From Variovorax davisae (GTDB taxonomy: Bacteria > Pseudomonadota > Gammaproteobacteria > Burkholderiales > Burkholderiaceae_C): 64,000 nucleotides of DNA. The position numbers were made by a program, and so were the translations under genes. Positions 29,665 through 37,360 of this stretch are shown in pieces. Under the pieces are notes generated by a model. That model was not told where the DNA came from and did no database searches. It saw only the letters and a list, made by a program, of their open reading frames with translations. How positions within the stretch are numbered: the first letter of the stretch is position 1; every line of letters starts with the position of its first letter. The stretch is taken from NCBI RefSeq assembly GCF_030316845.1, contig NZ_JASZYS010000018.1, positions 92,046 to 156,045 of the forward strand, in the 5' to 3' direction.

Positions 29665-29715
29665 GCGGCGGCCTTGTTTGATTTGTGCCTGAGCTAGAGC
29701 GGGGATTGTAGATTT

Positions 29716-29731
29716 GGGGGCGAACGCCCCC
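29716..29731 (-). terminator. Small GC hairpin between proA and gshA
   Basis: GGGGGC-GAAC-GCCCCC (6-bp stem, 4-nt loop) lies 45 nt past the proA stop. No run of U follows, so it may be a weak terminator or a leader element of gshA rather than a strong stop. Confidence 0.4.
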
Positions 29732-29776
29732 ATGACAAGCGTCCGCAGGCCGCTCCAGCGCGGCCGGGCCGCGTGC

Positions 29777-31069
29777 TCAACTGCGCACTTCGCCTTGTCC
29801 GAGGACGACGTACTTCAGCGAGGTCAGACCCTCGATGCCGACCGGCCCGCGGGCGTGGAACTTGTCGGTGCTGATGCCGATCTCGGCGCCCAGGCCGAAC
29901 TCGAAGCCGTCGGCGAAACGGGTGCTGGCGTTGACCATCACGCTGGCCGAGTCGACCTCGCGCAGGAAGCGCTGGGCGTTCATGTGGTCGCGGGTGACGA
30001 TGGCGTCCGTGTGGTGGCTCGAGTAGCGGTTGATGTGCGCGATGGCCTCGTCCACCCCCTCGACCACCTTGATGCTGATGACCGCCGCCAGGTATTCCTC
30101 CGACCAGTCCGATTCGGCGGCGTCGACCACCTTGTCGGCCGGCAGGTGCGCGCCCTCGGCGCGCAGGATCTGCGCCGCCACCGGGTCGCAGCGCATCTCG
30201 ACGCCCTTGGCGGCGAAGATCGCGCCGATCTCGGGCAGGAAGGTCTCGGCGATCGAGGAGGCCACCAGCAGGCCTTCGGCAGCGTTGCAGGGGCTGTATT
30301 TCTGGGTCTTGGCGTTGTCGACGATCTTCAGCGCCATGTCGAGCTCGGCCGTGTGGTCGACATAGACATGGCAGTTGCCGTCGAGGTGCTTGATCACCGG
30401 CACCCGGGCGTCGCGGCTGATGCGCTCGATCAGGCCCTTGCCGCCGCGCGGGATGATGACGTCGACGAACTGCGGCATCGCGATCAGCTGGCCCACGGCT
30501 TCGCGGTCGGTGGTGCCGACCAGTTGCACGGCGTCGACCGGCAGGCCAGCCTCTTCGAGCGACTCGGCCACCAGCCGGGCCAGCGCCTTGTTCGACTCGA
30601 TCGCCTCCGAGCCGCCGCGCAGGATCGCCGCGTTGCCGCTCTTGATCGCCAGGCTGGCGGCCTCGATGGTCACGTTGGGCCGGCTCTCGTAGATCATGCC
30701 GAAGACCCCGATCGGCACCCGCATCTGGCCGACCCGGATGCCGCTGGGCTGCTGCCGCATGCCGATGACCTCGCCGATCACGTCGGACATCGCGGCCAGC
30801 TGCTCGCAGCCCTGGGCGACGGTCTCGATGGCCTTGGGCGTCAGCTTCAGGCGATCGACCATCGGCGCCGACAGGCCGGCGCCTTCGGCCCGCGCCAGGT
30901 CCTTGGCATTGGCTTCGGCCAGGGGCGCGGCCGCGGCGCGCAGGCGGCGCGCCAGGGCCTTCAGGGCCTTGTTCTTGGTGGCGGCATCCGCCCGTGCCAT
31001 CAGGGCCGAAGCGAGCTTGGCCTGCAACCCGAGCGTCTGGACGTACTCGGCGACATTCAACGTATTCAT
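29777..31069 (-). CDS. proA: Gamma-glutamyl phosphate reductase
   Basis: 430 residues; E. coli ProA is 417. It reduces glutamyl-5-phosphate to the semialdehyde in proline synthesis. Family marks are VGQMRVPIGVFGMIYESRPNVT, IPRGGKGLIERISRDARVPVIKHLDGNCHVYVD, the active-site Cys in KYSPCNAAEG, and the C-terminal EIGISTDKFHARGPVG. proB is not in the window, so the two steps are unlinked here. It follows holA after 90 bp and is the last gene of the leuS-lptE-holA-proA series. Confidence 0.96.
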   Translation of the reverse strand: MNTLNVAEYVQTLGLQAKLASALMARADAATKNKALKALARRLRAAAAPLAEANAKDLARAEGAGLSAPMVDRLKLTPKAIETVAQGCEQLAAMSDVIGEVIGMRQQPSGIRVGQMRVPIGVFGMIYESRPNVTIEAASLAIKSGNAAILRGGSEAIESNKALARLVAESLEEAGLPVDAVQLVGTTDREAVGQLIAMPQFVDVIIPRGGKGLIERISRDARVPVIKHLDGNCHVYVDHTAELDMALKIVDNAKTQKYSPCNAAEGLLVASSIAETFLPEIGAIFAAKGVEMRCDPVAAQILRAEGAHLPADKVVDAAESDWSEEYLAAVISIKVVEGVDEAIAHINRYSSHHTDAIVTRDHMNAQRFLREVDSASVMVNASTRFADGFEFGLGAEIGISTDKFHARGPVGIEGLTSLKYVVLGQGEVRS

Positions 31070-31159
31070 CCCCGGATTGTGCCGCGACGGCCAAAGGCGG
31101 CGCGCGCCAAGGGACAGTCGCGCACCATTCTTGTGCGCCGCCGGCCCGTCGCCCCTCGG

Positions 31160-32233
31160 TCAGCGGGCCCGGGGTGCCGATGCGGCGGGCCCGCAGGCCC
31201 GGCACAGCATCAGGGCCAGCCGCTGCAGCGCCTGCCAGCCGTTGGCCGGCCAGTCGGGCTGCTTGAGGCCCTTGACGATGCCGTCGACCACGTGCGCGGC
31301 GCGCAGCATGCGCGCCAACGCCCGGTCGTCCAGCCGCGGCAGCACCCGCTCGAAGGCCCGCTCGCGCGGGCCCCAGATGCGGTTCTCGCGCAGCGCCATC
31401 GGCAGCGGCCGTCCGGCCGCCATCGCGTCCCTGACCCGCTTCAGCGCCCGGATATCCTCGGACAGCGTGTAGTGCACCAGCACCTCGGCCTCGCCTTCGG
31501 CCTGCAGGCCGTCGAGCATGCGCGCCACGCGCTGCGGGTTGCCGGCCAGCACCGCCTCCGACAGCTTGAAGACGTCGTAGCGCGCGACGTTGTTGACCGC
31601 GCCTTCGACCTGCTCCCAGCCGAGTTCGCCTTCGGGATGCAGCAGCGCGAGCTTCTGGATTTCTTGATGGGCGGCGAGCAGGTTGCCCTCGACCCGGTCG
31701 GCGAAGAACTGCAGCGTGCGCTGGCCCTCCTCGCCGGCCTTCACGCGCTGGCCCTGCAGCGCCAGCCGCTGGGCGATCCACTGCGGCAGCGCGGCGCGCT
31801 CGACGGTGTCGACCTGCAGGCTGACGCCATGGTTCTCGAGCGCGGCGAACCAGCCTGCGCTGCGGGTCGCCTTGTCGAGCCGGGGCAGCAGCACCAGCGT
31901 CAGGGTGCTGTCGTTGCCGGCCGCGGCCTCGGCGATCTGCTGCAGCGCGGCGCTGCCGTCCTTGCCGGGCTTGCCCGACGGGATCCGGATCTCGACGATC
32001 TGCTTGTCCGCGAACAGGCTCAGCGAGCCGCCCGCCGCCAGCACCGCGCCCCAGTCGAAATGGGCCCCGGCCACGGTGTAGGCGCTGCGCTCGGTGTAGC
32101 CCTGGGTGCGCGCCGCGGCGCGGATCGCATCGGCCGCCTCCTGCGCCAGCAACGGCTCGTCGCCGTGGATGGCGTAGAGCGGCGCCACCCGCTTCGCGAG
32201 GTGGGTGGCGAGCTGGGCAGCCGCGAGTTGCAC
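31160..32233 (-). CDS. holA: DNA polymerase III subunit delta
   Basis: 357 residues. Delta opens the beta clamp within the clamp loader. The N-terminus LYAIHGDEPLLAQEAADAIR and the FADKQIVEIRIPSGKPGK segment are typical, as is the later FFADRVEGNLLAAHQEIQKLALL helix. The start codon is GTG at 32233, four nt after the lptE stop, so the two are coupled. This leuS-lptE-holA order is conserved in proteobacteria, where it is a standard context marker for both lptE and holA. Confidence 0.95.
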   Translation of the reverse strand: MQLAAAQLATHLAKRVAPLYAIHGDEPLLAQEAADAIRAAARTQGYTERSAYTVAGAHFDWGAVLAAGGSLSLFADKQIVEIRIPSGKPGKDGSAALQQIAEAAAGNDSTLTLVLLPRLDKATRSAGWFAALENHGVSLQVDTVERAALPQWIAQRLALQGQRVKAGEEGQRTLQFFADRVEGNLLAAHQEIQKLALLHPEGELGWEQVEGAVNNVARYDVFKLSEAVLAGNPQRVARMLDGLQAEGEAEVLVHYTLSEDIRALKRVRDAMAAGRPLPMALRENRIWGPRERAFERVLPRLDDRALARMLRAAHVVDGIVKGLKQPDWPANGWQALQRLALMLCRACGPAASAPRAR

Positions 32234-32237
32234 GGTG

Positions 32238-32738
32238 TCAGAAGCCCTTGATCGCGGCCAGCCGGCGCAGCACCTGCTGGGCGATGTCGTTCTGCATGTC
32301 GCGATACAGCAGCTCGGCCTCGCCTTCCTTGGCCAGGGCCGCCGTCTCGTTGTAGGTGATGTCGCGCGACTGCCGGATCTCGGTCGGCCCGAGCAGTTCC
32401 TTGCCGCCCTGGCCCCGCACCCTGAAGCGCAGCGTCAGGATCAACTGCAGTTCGCGCACCTGGCCGTCGGGCGTGGTCGACAGCACGATGTTGTTGCGGT
32501 TCTCGCCCAGGATTTCCAGCACCGCCTCGGCCTTGTCGGCCTGGTCGACCGGCAGCACCTCCACGGTGCCGGCGGCCCGCAGCTGCCGCCGCAGGTAGTT
32601 CGAGAACGCGGAGTTCCCGAGCACCACGATGTTCTTGAACGCGAACTCCGGCGCCTTGCGCAGCTCGAAGCCGCAGCCCGCGAGCGCGATGGCGCCCGCG
32701 GCCGCCAGCAAGCCACGGCGGTCGAATCGACGGCTCAC
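32238..32738 (-). CDS. lptE: LPS-assembly lipoprotein LptE
   Basis: 166 residues. The signal peptide (MSRRFDRRGLLAAAGAIALAGC) ends in a lipobox with Cys22 and also has an RR pair. The mature part, starting GFELRKAPEFAFKNIVVLG, is the small outer membrane plug that assists LptD in lipopolysaccharide insertion. It starts with GTG at 32738, 61 nt after leuS. Identification rests on length, lipobox, GFxLR motif and the leuS-lptE-holA context. Confidence 0.93.
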   Translation of the reverse strand: MSRRFDRRGLLAAAGAIALAGCGFELRKAPEFAFKNIVVLGNSAFSNYLRRQLRAAGTVEVLPVDQADKAEAVLEILGENRNNIVLSTTPDGQVRELQLILTLRFRVRGQGGKELLGPTEIRQSRDITYNETAALAKEGEAELLYRDMQNDIAQQVLRRLAAIKGF

Positions 32739-32799
32739 CGGGTCACCTCCGTGCTTCGCACTGCGCTGCGAGCCCCCTTCTGAACGGCCGGGCGGGGGC

Positions 32800-35439
32800 T
32801 CATAGGACCACGTTGACCAGCCGGCCCGGCACCACGATGACGCGCTTGGCAGCCGCGCCCGCGGCGTGCTGCACGAAATCCTCGCAGGCGAGCGCGATCT
32901 TCTCGATCTCCGGCTTGGTCGCCGCGGCCGGCACGCGCAGCGAACCGCGCAGCTTGCCGTTGATCTGCAGCATCAGCTCGATCTCGTCGCGCGCCAGCGC
33001 ACCGACGTCGACCACCGGCCAGGGCGCATCGAGCAGGCCGCCCTGGTCCTTGTCGTAGCCGAGCTGATGCCAGAGTTCGTGCGCGATGTGCGGCGTCGCC
33101 GGGTACAGGCAGCGCAGCAGGATGCCGAAGCCTTCGCGCACCGCGGCGCGGTTGCCGGCGTCGTCCGCGGCCGGCTTGAAGCCTTCCAGGGCGTTGAGCA
33201 GCTTCATGGCCCCCGACACCACCGTGTTGTATTGCATCCGCTGGTAGTCGTAGTCGATCTGGCGCAGCACGGTGTGGACCTCGTGGCGCAGCACCTTGGC
33301 CTCCTTGCCGAACACGGGCTCGCCGGCCGGCGCGGCCGCGGCGCTGGCGGCGTGCTGCGCGACGCCGAAGTTCCAGACCCGGCGCAGGAAGCGGTAGCTG
33401 CCCTCGACCGCCGCGTCGTTCCATTCGAGCGTGGCCTCGGGCGGCGCGGTGAACATGGTGTAGAGCCGGGCCGTGTCGGCGCCGTACTTCTCGATCAGGT
33501 CCTGCGGGTCGACGCCGTTGCGCTCGGTCTTGCCCATCTTGCCGACGCCGCCGTATTCAAGCTTCTTGCCGTCGGCCAGCGTGCCGCCGACGATGCGGCC
33601 CTGCGCGTCGAGTTCCGGCGTGACCTCCGAGGGCGGGAAGTAGTTCTTGCCGCCCTTGTCGCCGCGGTTGTAGAAGATGTGGTTGAGCACCATGCCCTGC
33701 GTCAGCAGCTTGCTGAAGGGCTCGTCGACCTTCACCAGGCCGAGGTCGCGCATGACCTTGGTCCAGAAGCGGGCGTAGAGCAGGTGCAGGATGGCGTGCT
33801 CGATGCCGCCGATGTACTGGTCCATCGGCATCCAGTACTGCGCGCCGTCGGCCACCATGGCCTCGTCGTTGGTCGGATCGCAGTAGCGCATGAAGTACCA
33901 CGAGCTGTCGACGAAGGTGTCCATGGTGTCGGTCTCGCGGCGCGCCGCCTTGCCACACACCGGGCACACCACGCCGGCATGGAAGCCCTCGTGCTTGATC
34001 AGCGGGTTGCCGTGGCCGTCCGGCACGCAGTCGGTCGGCAGGACGACCGGCAGGTCTTTCTCGGGCACCGGCACCGCGCCATGTTCTTCGCAATGGATGA
34101 TCGGGATCGGCGTGCCCCAGTAGCGCTGGCGGCTCACGCCCCAGTCGCGCAGGCGCCAGGTGGTCTGCATCTCGCCCAGGCCCTTCTGGCCCAGCGCATG
34201 GGCCACCGCCTTGACCGCCTCGCCGTAGTGCATGCCGCTGAAGTTGTCGGAATTGATGGTCACGCCGCGCTGCTTGTCGCCGTACCAGTCCTGCCAGCGG
34301 TGGTAGTCGAAGTGCGGCTCGTCGTCGACCAGCACGACCTGGATGATCTCGATGCCGTACTTGTTGGCGAAGGCGAAATCGCGCTCGTCGTGCGCCGGCA
34401 CGCCCATCACGGCGCCGTCGCCGTAGCTGATCAGCACGTAGTTGCCGACCCAGACCGGGACCTGTTCCTCGGTGATCGGGTGGGTCACCGTGAGGCCGGT
34501 GGGCACGCCCTTCTTTTCCTGCGTGGCCAGCTCGGCCTCGGTGGTGCCGCCGCCCTTGGCCTCGGCGATGAAGGCGGCCACCTGGGGGCTGGTCTTGGCG
34601 GCGTGCGCGGCCAACGGATGCTCCGGCGCCACGGCGCAGAAGGTCACGCCCATGATGGTGTCGGCACGGGTCGTGAAGACGTACATGCGGCCGTCCTGGA
34701 TCAGGTGGCCCTGGTCGTCCTTGATCCGGTGCGTGAAGGCGAAGCGCACGCCTTCGCTCTTGCCGATCCAGTTCTCCTGCATCAGCTTGACGCGCTCGGG
34801 CCAGCCCGGCAGCTTGTGCTGGGTGTGCTCGAGCAGTTCCTCGGCGTAGTCGCTGATCTTCAGGTAGTAGCCCGGAATCTCGCGCCGCTCGACCGTGGCG
34901 CCGGTGCGCCAGCCCTTGCCGTCGATCACCTGCTCGTTGGCCAGCACGGTCTGGTCGACCGGATCCCAGTTGACCACCTGCGTCTTGCGGTAGGCGATGC
35001 CCTTCTCGAGCATTTTCAGGAACAGCCACTGGTTCCACTTGTAGTAGCTCGGATCGCAGGTGGCGATCTCGCGGCTCCAGTCGATCGCCAGCCCCATGGC
35101 CTGCAGCTGGCCCTTCATGTAGGCGATGTTCTCGTAGGTCCATTTCGCCGGTGGAACGCTGTTTTTGAGCGCTGCGTTCTCGGCCGGCAGGCCGAAGGCG
35201 TCCCAGCCCATGGGCATCAGGACGTTGTAGCCGCTCATGCGCAGGTAGCGCGTGAGCATGTCGTTGATGGTGTAGTTGCGCACGTGGCCCATGTGCAGCT
35301 TGCCGCTGGGGTAGGGCAGCATCGAGCAGGCGTAGTACTTCTTCTTGCGCGCGTCTTCGGTCACGCGGTAGGCATCGGCCGCGGTCCAGTGGGCCTGGGC
35401 GGCCGACTCGACATCGGCGGGTTTGTAGCTGGGATTCAT
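32800..35439 (-). CDS. leuS: Leucyl-tRNA synthetase
   Basis: 879 residues from the ATG at 35439; E. coli LeuRS is 860. Class I motif YPSGKLHMGHVRNY places HMGH at 49-52. The CP1 editing domain (about 220-420) has the TTRADTIMG segment, and the zinc region has CPVCGKAARRETDTMDTFVDSSWYFMRY. The second signature is unusual: KMGKT at 634-638 in GKMGKTERNGVDPQ, where the standard form is KMSKS. The anticodon-binding domain follows. First gene of leuS-lptE-holA-proA. A 65-bp spacer separates its start from the long inverted repeat at 35505-35688. Confidence 0.97.
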   Translation of the reverse strand: MNPSYKPADVESAAQAHWTAADAYRVTEDARKKKYYACSMLPYPSGKLHMGHVRNYTINDMLTRYLRMSGYNVLMPMGWDAFGLPAENAALKNSVPPAKWTYENIAYMKGQLQAMGLAIDWSREIATCDPSYYKWNQWLFLKMLEKGIAYRKTQVVNWDPVDQTVLANEQVIDGKGWRTGATVERREIPGYYLKISDYAEELLEHTQHKLPGWPERVKLMQENWIGKSEGVRFAFTHRIKDDQGHLIQDGRMYVFTTRADTIMGVTFCAVAPEHPLAAHAAKTSPQVAAFIAEAKGGGTTEAELATQEKKGVPTGLTVTHPITEEQVPVWVGNYVLISYGDGAVMGVPAHDERDFAFANKYGIEIIQVVLVDDEPHFDYHRWQDWYGDKQRGVTINSDNFSGMHYGEAVKAVAHALGQKGLGEMQTTWRLRDWGVSRQRYWGTPIPIIHCEEHGAVPVPEKDLPVVLPTDCVPDGHGNPLIKHEGFHAGVVCPVCGKAARRETDTMDTFVDSSWYFMRYCDPTNDEAMVADGAQYWMPMDQYIGGIEHAILHLLYARFWTKVMRDLGLVKVDEPFSKLLTQGMVLNHIFYNRGDKGGKNYFPPSEVTPELDAQGRIVGGTLADGKKLEYGGVGKMGKTERNGVDPQDLIEKYGADTARLYTMFTAPPEATLEWNDAAVEGSYRFLRRVWNFGVAQHAASAAAAPAGEPVFGKEAKVLRHEVHTVLRQIDYDYQRMQYNTVVSGAMKLLNALEGFKPAADDAGNRAAVREGFGILLRCLYPATPHIAHELWHQLGYDKDQGGLLDAPWPVVDVGALARDEIELMLQINGKLRGSLRVPAAATKPEIEKIALACEDFVQHAAGAAAKRVIVVPGRLVNVVL

Positions 35440-35504
35440 GGGCACTCGACAACGACCCGGCGCCAGGCGGCCGGGAGAAGGCGGATTATCGCGGGGTTCT
35501 GATA

Positions 35505-35688
35505 CTCGCCCCCAGGTTGGGCTCACTTCGTGTAGCCCGCCCACCCCCTGCCGGGGGCAACACCAGCGGCCTGGCAAAGCCAGCTCCGCGGTGTCTCACC
35601 AACGGGCCTGGCTTCGCCGGGCCGCTGACTGCGCCCCCGGCAGGGGGTGGGCGCCCGGACACGAAGTGCCAGGCAACCTGGGGGCGAG
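35505..35688. repeat. Long near-perfect inverted repeat between leuS and the glycogen operon
   Basis: The arms are built of blocks. The 15-bp end CTCGCCCCCAGGTTG (35505-35519) matches its perfect inverse at 35674-35688. CACTTCGTGT (35524-35533) pairs with 35659-35668. A 21-bp GC block at 35538-35558 pairs with 35633-35653. The centre is an imperfect CTGGC/GCCAG stem. No ORF in it is credible. It could be a bidirectional terminator or a non-autonomous palindromic element (MITE- or REP-like). Confidence 0.85.
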
Positions 35689-35737
35689 CGGCATGCTTTT
35701 CGCATGCCACAATGATTTTGGATTCCTGGGGGCATGC

Positions 35738-37360
35738 ATGGCGAAGGACTGGTGGCGGGGCGCGGTGATCTACCAGATCTACCCGCGCAGCTTCATGGAC
35801 AGCAATGGCGACGGCATCGGCGATCTGCCGGGGATCACGGGCACCTTGGGCCATGTGGCCGGCCTGGGGGTGGACGCGATCTGGATCTCGCCCTTCTTCC
35901 GCTCGCCGATGAAGGATTTCGGCTACGACGTCTCGGACTACCGGGCGGTCGACCCGATCTTCGGCACCCTGGCCGATTTCGACGCCCTGCTGGCCCGGGC
36001 CCACGGGCTGGGCCTCAGGATCATCATCGACCAGGTGCTGTCCCACACCTCCGACCAGCACGCCTGGTTCGCGGCCAGCCGGGCCAGCCGTGACAACCCC
36101 CAGGCCGACTGGTACGTCTGGGCCGACCCCCGACCCGACGGCACGCCGCCCAACAACTGGCTCTCGGTCTTCGGCGGCTCGGCCTGGCAATGGGATTCGC
36201 GCCGGCGCCAGTACTACCTGCACAGCTTCCTGGCCGAGCAGCCGGACCTCAATTTCCATTGCCCCGCCGTGCAGGAAGCCCTGCTGGGCGAGGTGAAGTT
36301 CTGGTGCGAGCGCGGCGTCGACGGCTTCCGCTTCGATGCCTGCAACCACCAGTTCCACGATGCGCAATTGCGCGACAACCCGCCGGCCAGCGGCGGCGAG
36401 GTGAGCACGGTGCGGGCCGACAACCCCTACGCGATGCAGCAGCACCTGCACGACAAGAGCCAGCCCGAGAACCTGCTGTTCCTCGAAAAGCTGCGCCGGC
36501 TGCTCGACGGCTACGGCGCGGTCGCGCTGGGCGAGGTCGGCGACGAGGACGCGCCGCCCGTGATGGCGCGCTACACCGAGCGCGACAAGCGGCTGCACCT
36601 GGCCTACAGCTTCAGCCTGCTGACCAGCGAACACAGCGCGCGCCACCTGCGGATCCAGGTCGAGGCGCTGGACAGCGCCCTGGTCAGGACCGACGGCTGG
36701 GGCTGCTGGGCGGTGTCGAACCACGACGTGCCCCGGGTCGCCAGCCGCTGGAACGCCGCCGGCTCGGCCGACACCCGGCGCGACCGGCTCTGGCTGGCGC
36801 TGCTGCTGTCGCTGCGCGGCAGCGCCAGCGTCTACCAGGGCGAGGAACTCGGCCTGCCGGAGGCCGAAGTGCCTTTCGAGCTGCTGCAGGACCCGTACGG
36901 CCGCGCCTTCTGGCCCGAATTCAAGGGCCGCGACGGCTGCCGCACGCCGATGCCCTGGCGCGCCGACCAGCCGCACGGGGGCTTCACCGACGGGCTGCCC
37001 TGGCTGCCGGTCTCGGAAGCCCACCTGGCGCTGGCGATCGACCAGCAGGCCGGCGATCCGCGCTCGATGCTGCACCACAGCCGGGCCTTGCTGCACTGGC
37101 GCCGCAGCCAGCCGCTGCTGCGCACCGGCGCCATGCGCTTCTTCGAGGCGCCCGAACCCCTGCTGTGGTTCGAGCGGCGCGAAGGTGACAAGGCGCTGCA
37201 GGCGGTGTTCAATCTGTCCGACGCACCGGCGACGCTGCAACTGGAAGCGCCGCTGGCGCCGCTGCCCGGCGCGCCGTTCACCGGCGCCGGACTCGACGGC
37301 CGCATGCTCACGCTGCCGCCCTATGGCGTTTTCATGGGAGAACTCCCGCATGCTGCCTGA
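35738..37360 (+). CDS. GH13 alpha-glucosidase family protein
   Basis: 540 residues from the ATG at 35738. N-terminal WWRGAVIYQIYPRSFMDSNG is typical of GH13 alpha-glucosidases (maltase/isomaltase group). The four regions are intact: region I DQVLSHTS, nucleophile Asp200 in GFRFDACNH, acid Glu266 in LGEVGDE, and Asp330 in SNHDVPR. There is no signal peptide, so it acts in the cytoplasm on short alpha-glucosides. It heads the glycogen operon and overlaps glgB by 11 nt, which suggests it trims oligosaccharides from glycogen turnover. An in-frame start at 35438 would lie in the inverted repeat and is rejected. Confidence 0.93.
   Translation: MAKDWWRGAVIYQIYPRSFMDSNGDGIGDLPGITGTLGHVAGLGVDAIWISPFFRSPMKDFGYDVSDYRAVDPIFGTLADFDALLARAHGLGLRIIIDQVLSHTSDQHAWFAASRASRDNPQADWYVWADPRPDGTPPNNWLSVFGGSAWQWDSRRRQYYLHSFLAEQPDLNFHCPAVQEALLGEVKFWCERGVDGFRFDACNHQFHDAQLRDNPPASGGEVSTVRADNPYAMQQHLHDKSQPENLLFLEKLRRLLDGYGAVALGEVGDEDAPPVMARYTERDKRLHLAYSFSLLTSEHSARHLRIQVEALDSALVRTDGWGCWAVSNHDVPRVASRWNAAGSADTRRDRLWLALLLSLRGSASVYQGEELGLPEAEVPFELLQDPYGRAFWPEFKGRDGCRTPMPWRADQPHGGFTDGLPWLPVSEAHLALAIDQQAGDPRSMLHHSRALLHWRRSQPLLRTGAMRFFEAPEPLLWFERREGDKALQAVFNLSDAPATLQLEAPLAPLPGAPFTGAGLDGRMLTLPPYGVFMGELPHAA

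Noticed and set aside
31120..31138. GCGCAC-N7-GTGCGC hairpin between holA and proA
   Set aside because: Short 6-bp stem, no U-run, mid-operon; not enough to call a terminator.
32866..35502. An 878-codon open frame antisense to leuS
   Set aside because: The translation is Val/His/Arg/Leu-rich with no recognisable domain; it mirrors the codon bias of leuS.
35517..35768. Small ORFs inside the long inverted repeat
   Set aside because: They consist of Pro/Gly-rich translations of the repeat arms, with no start signal.
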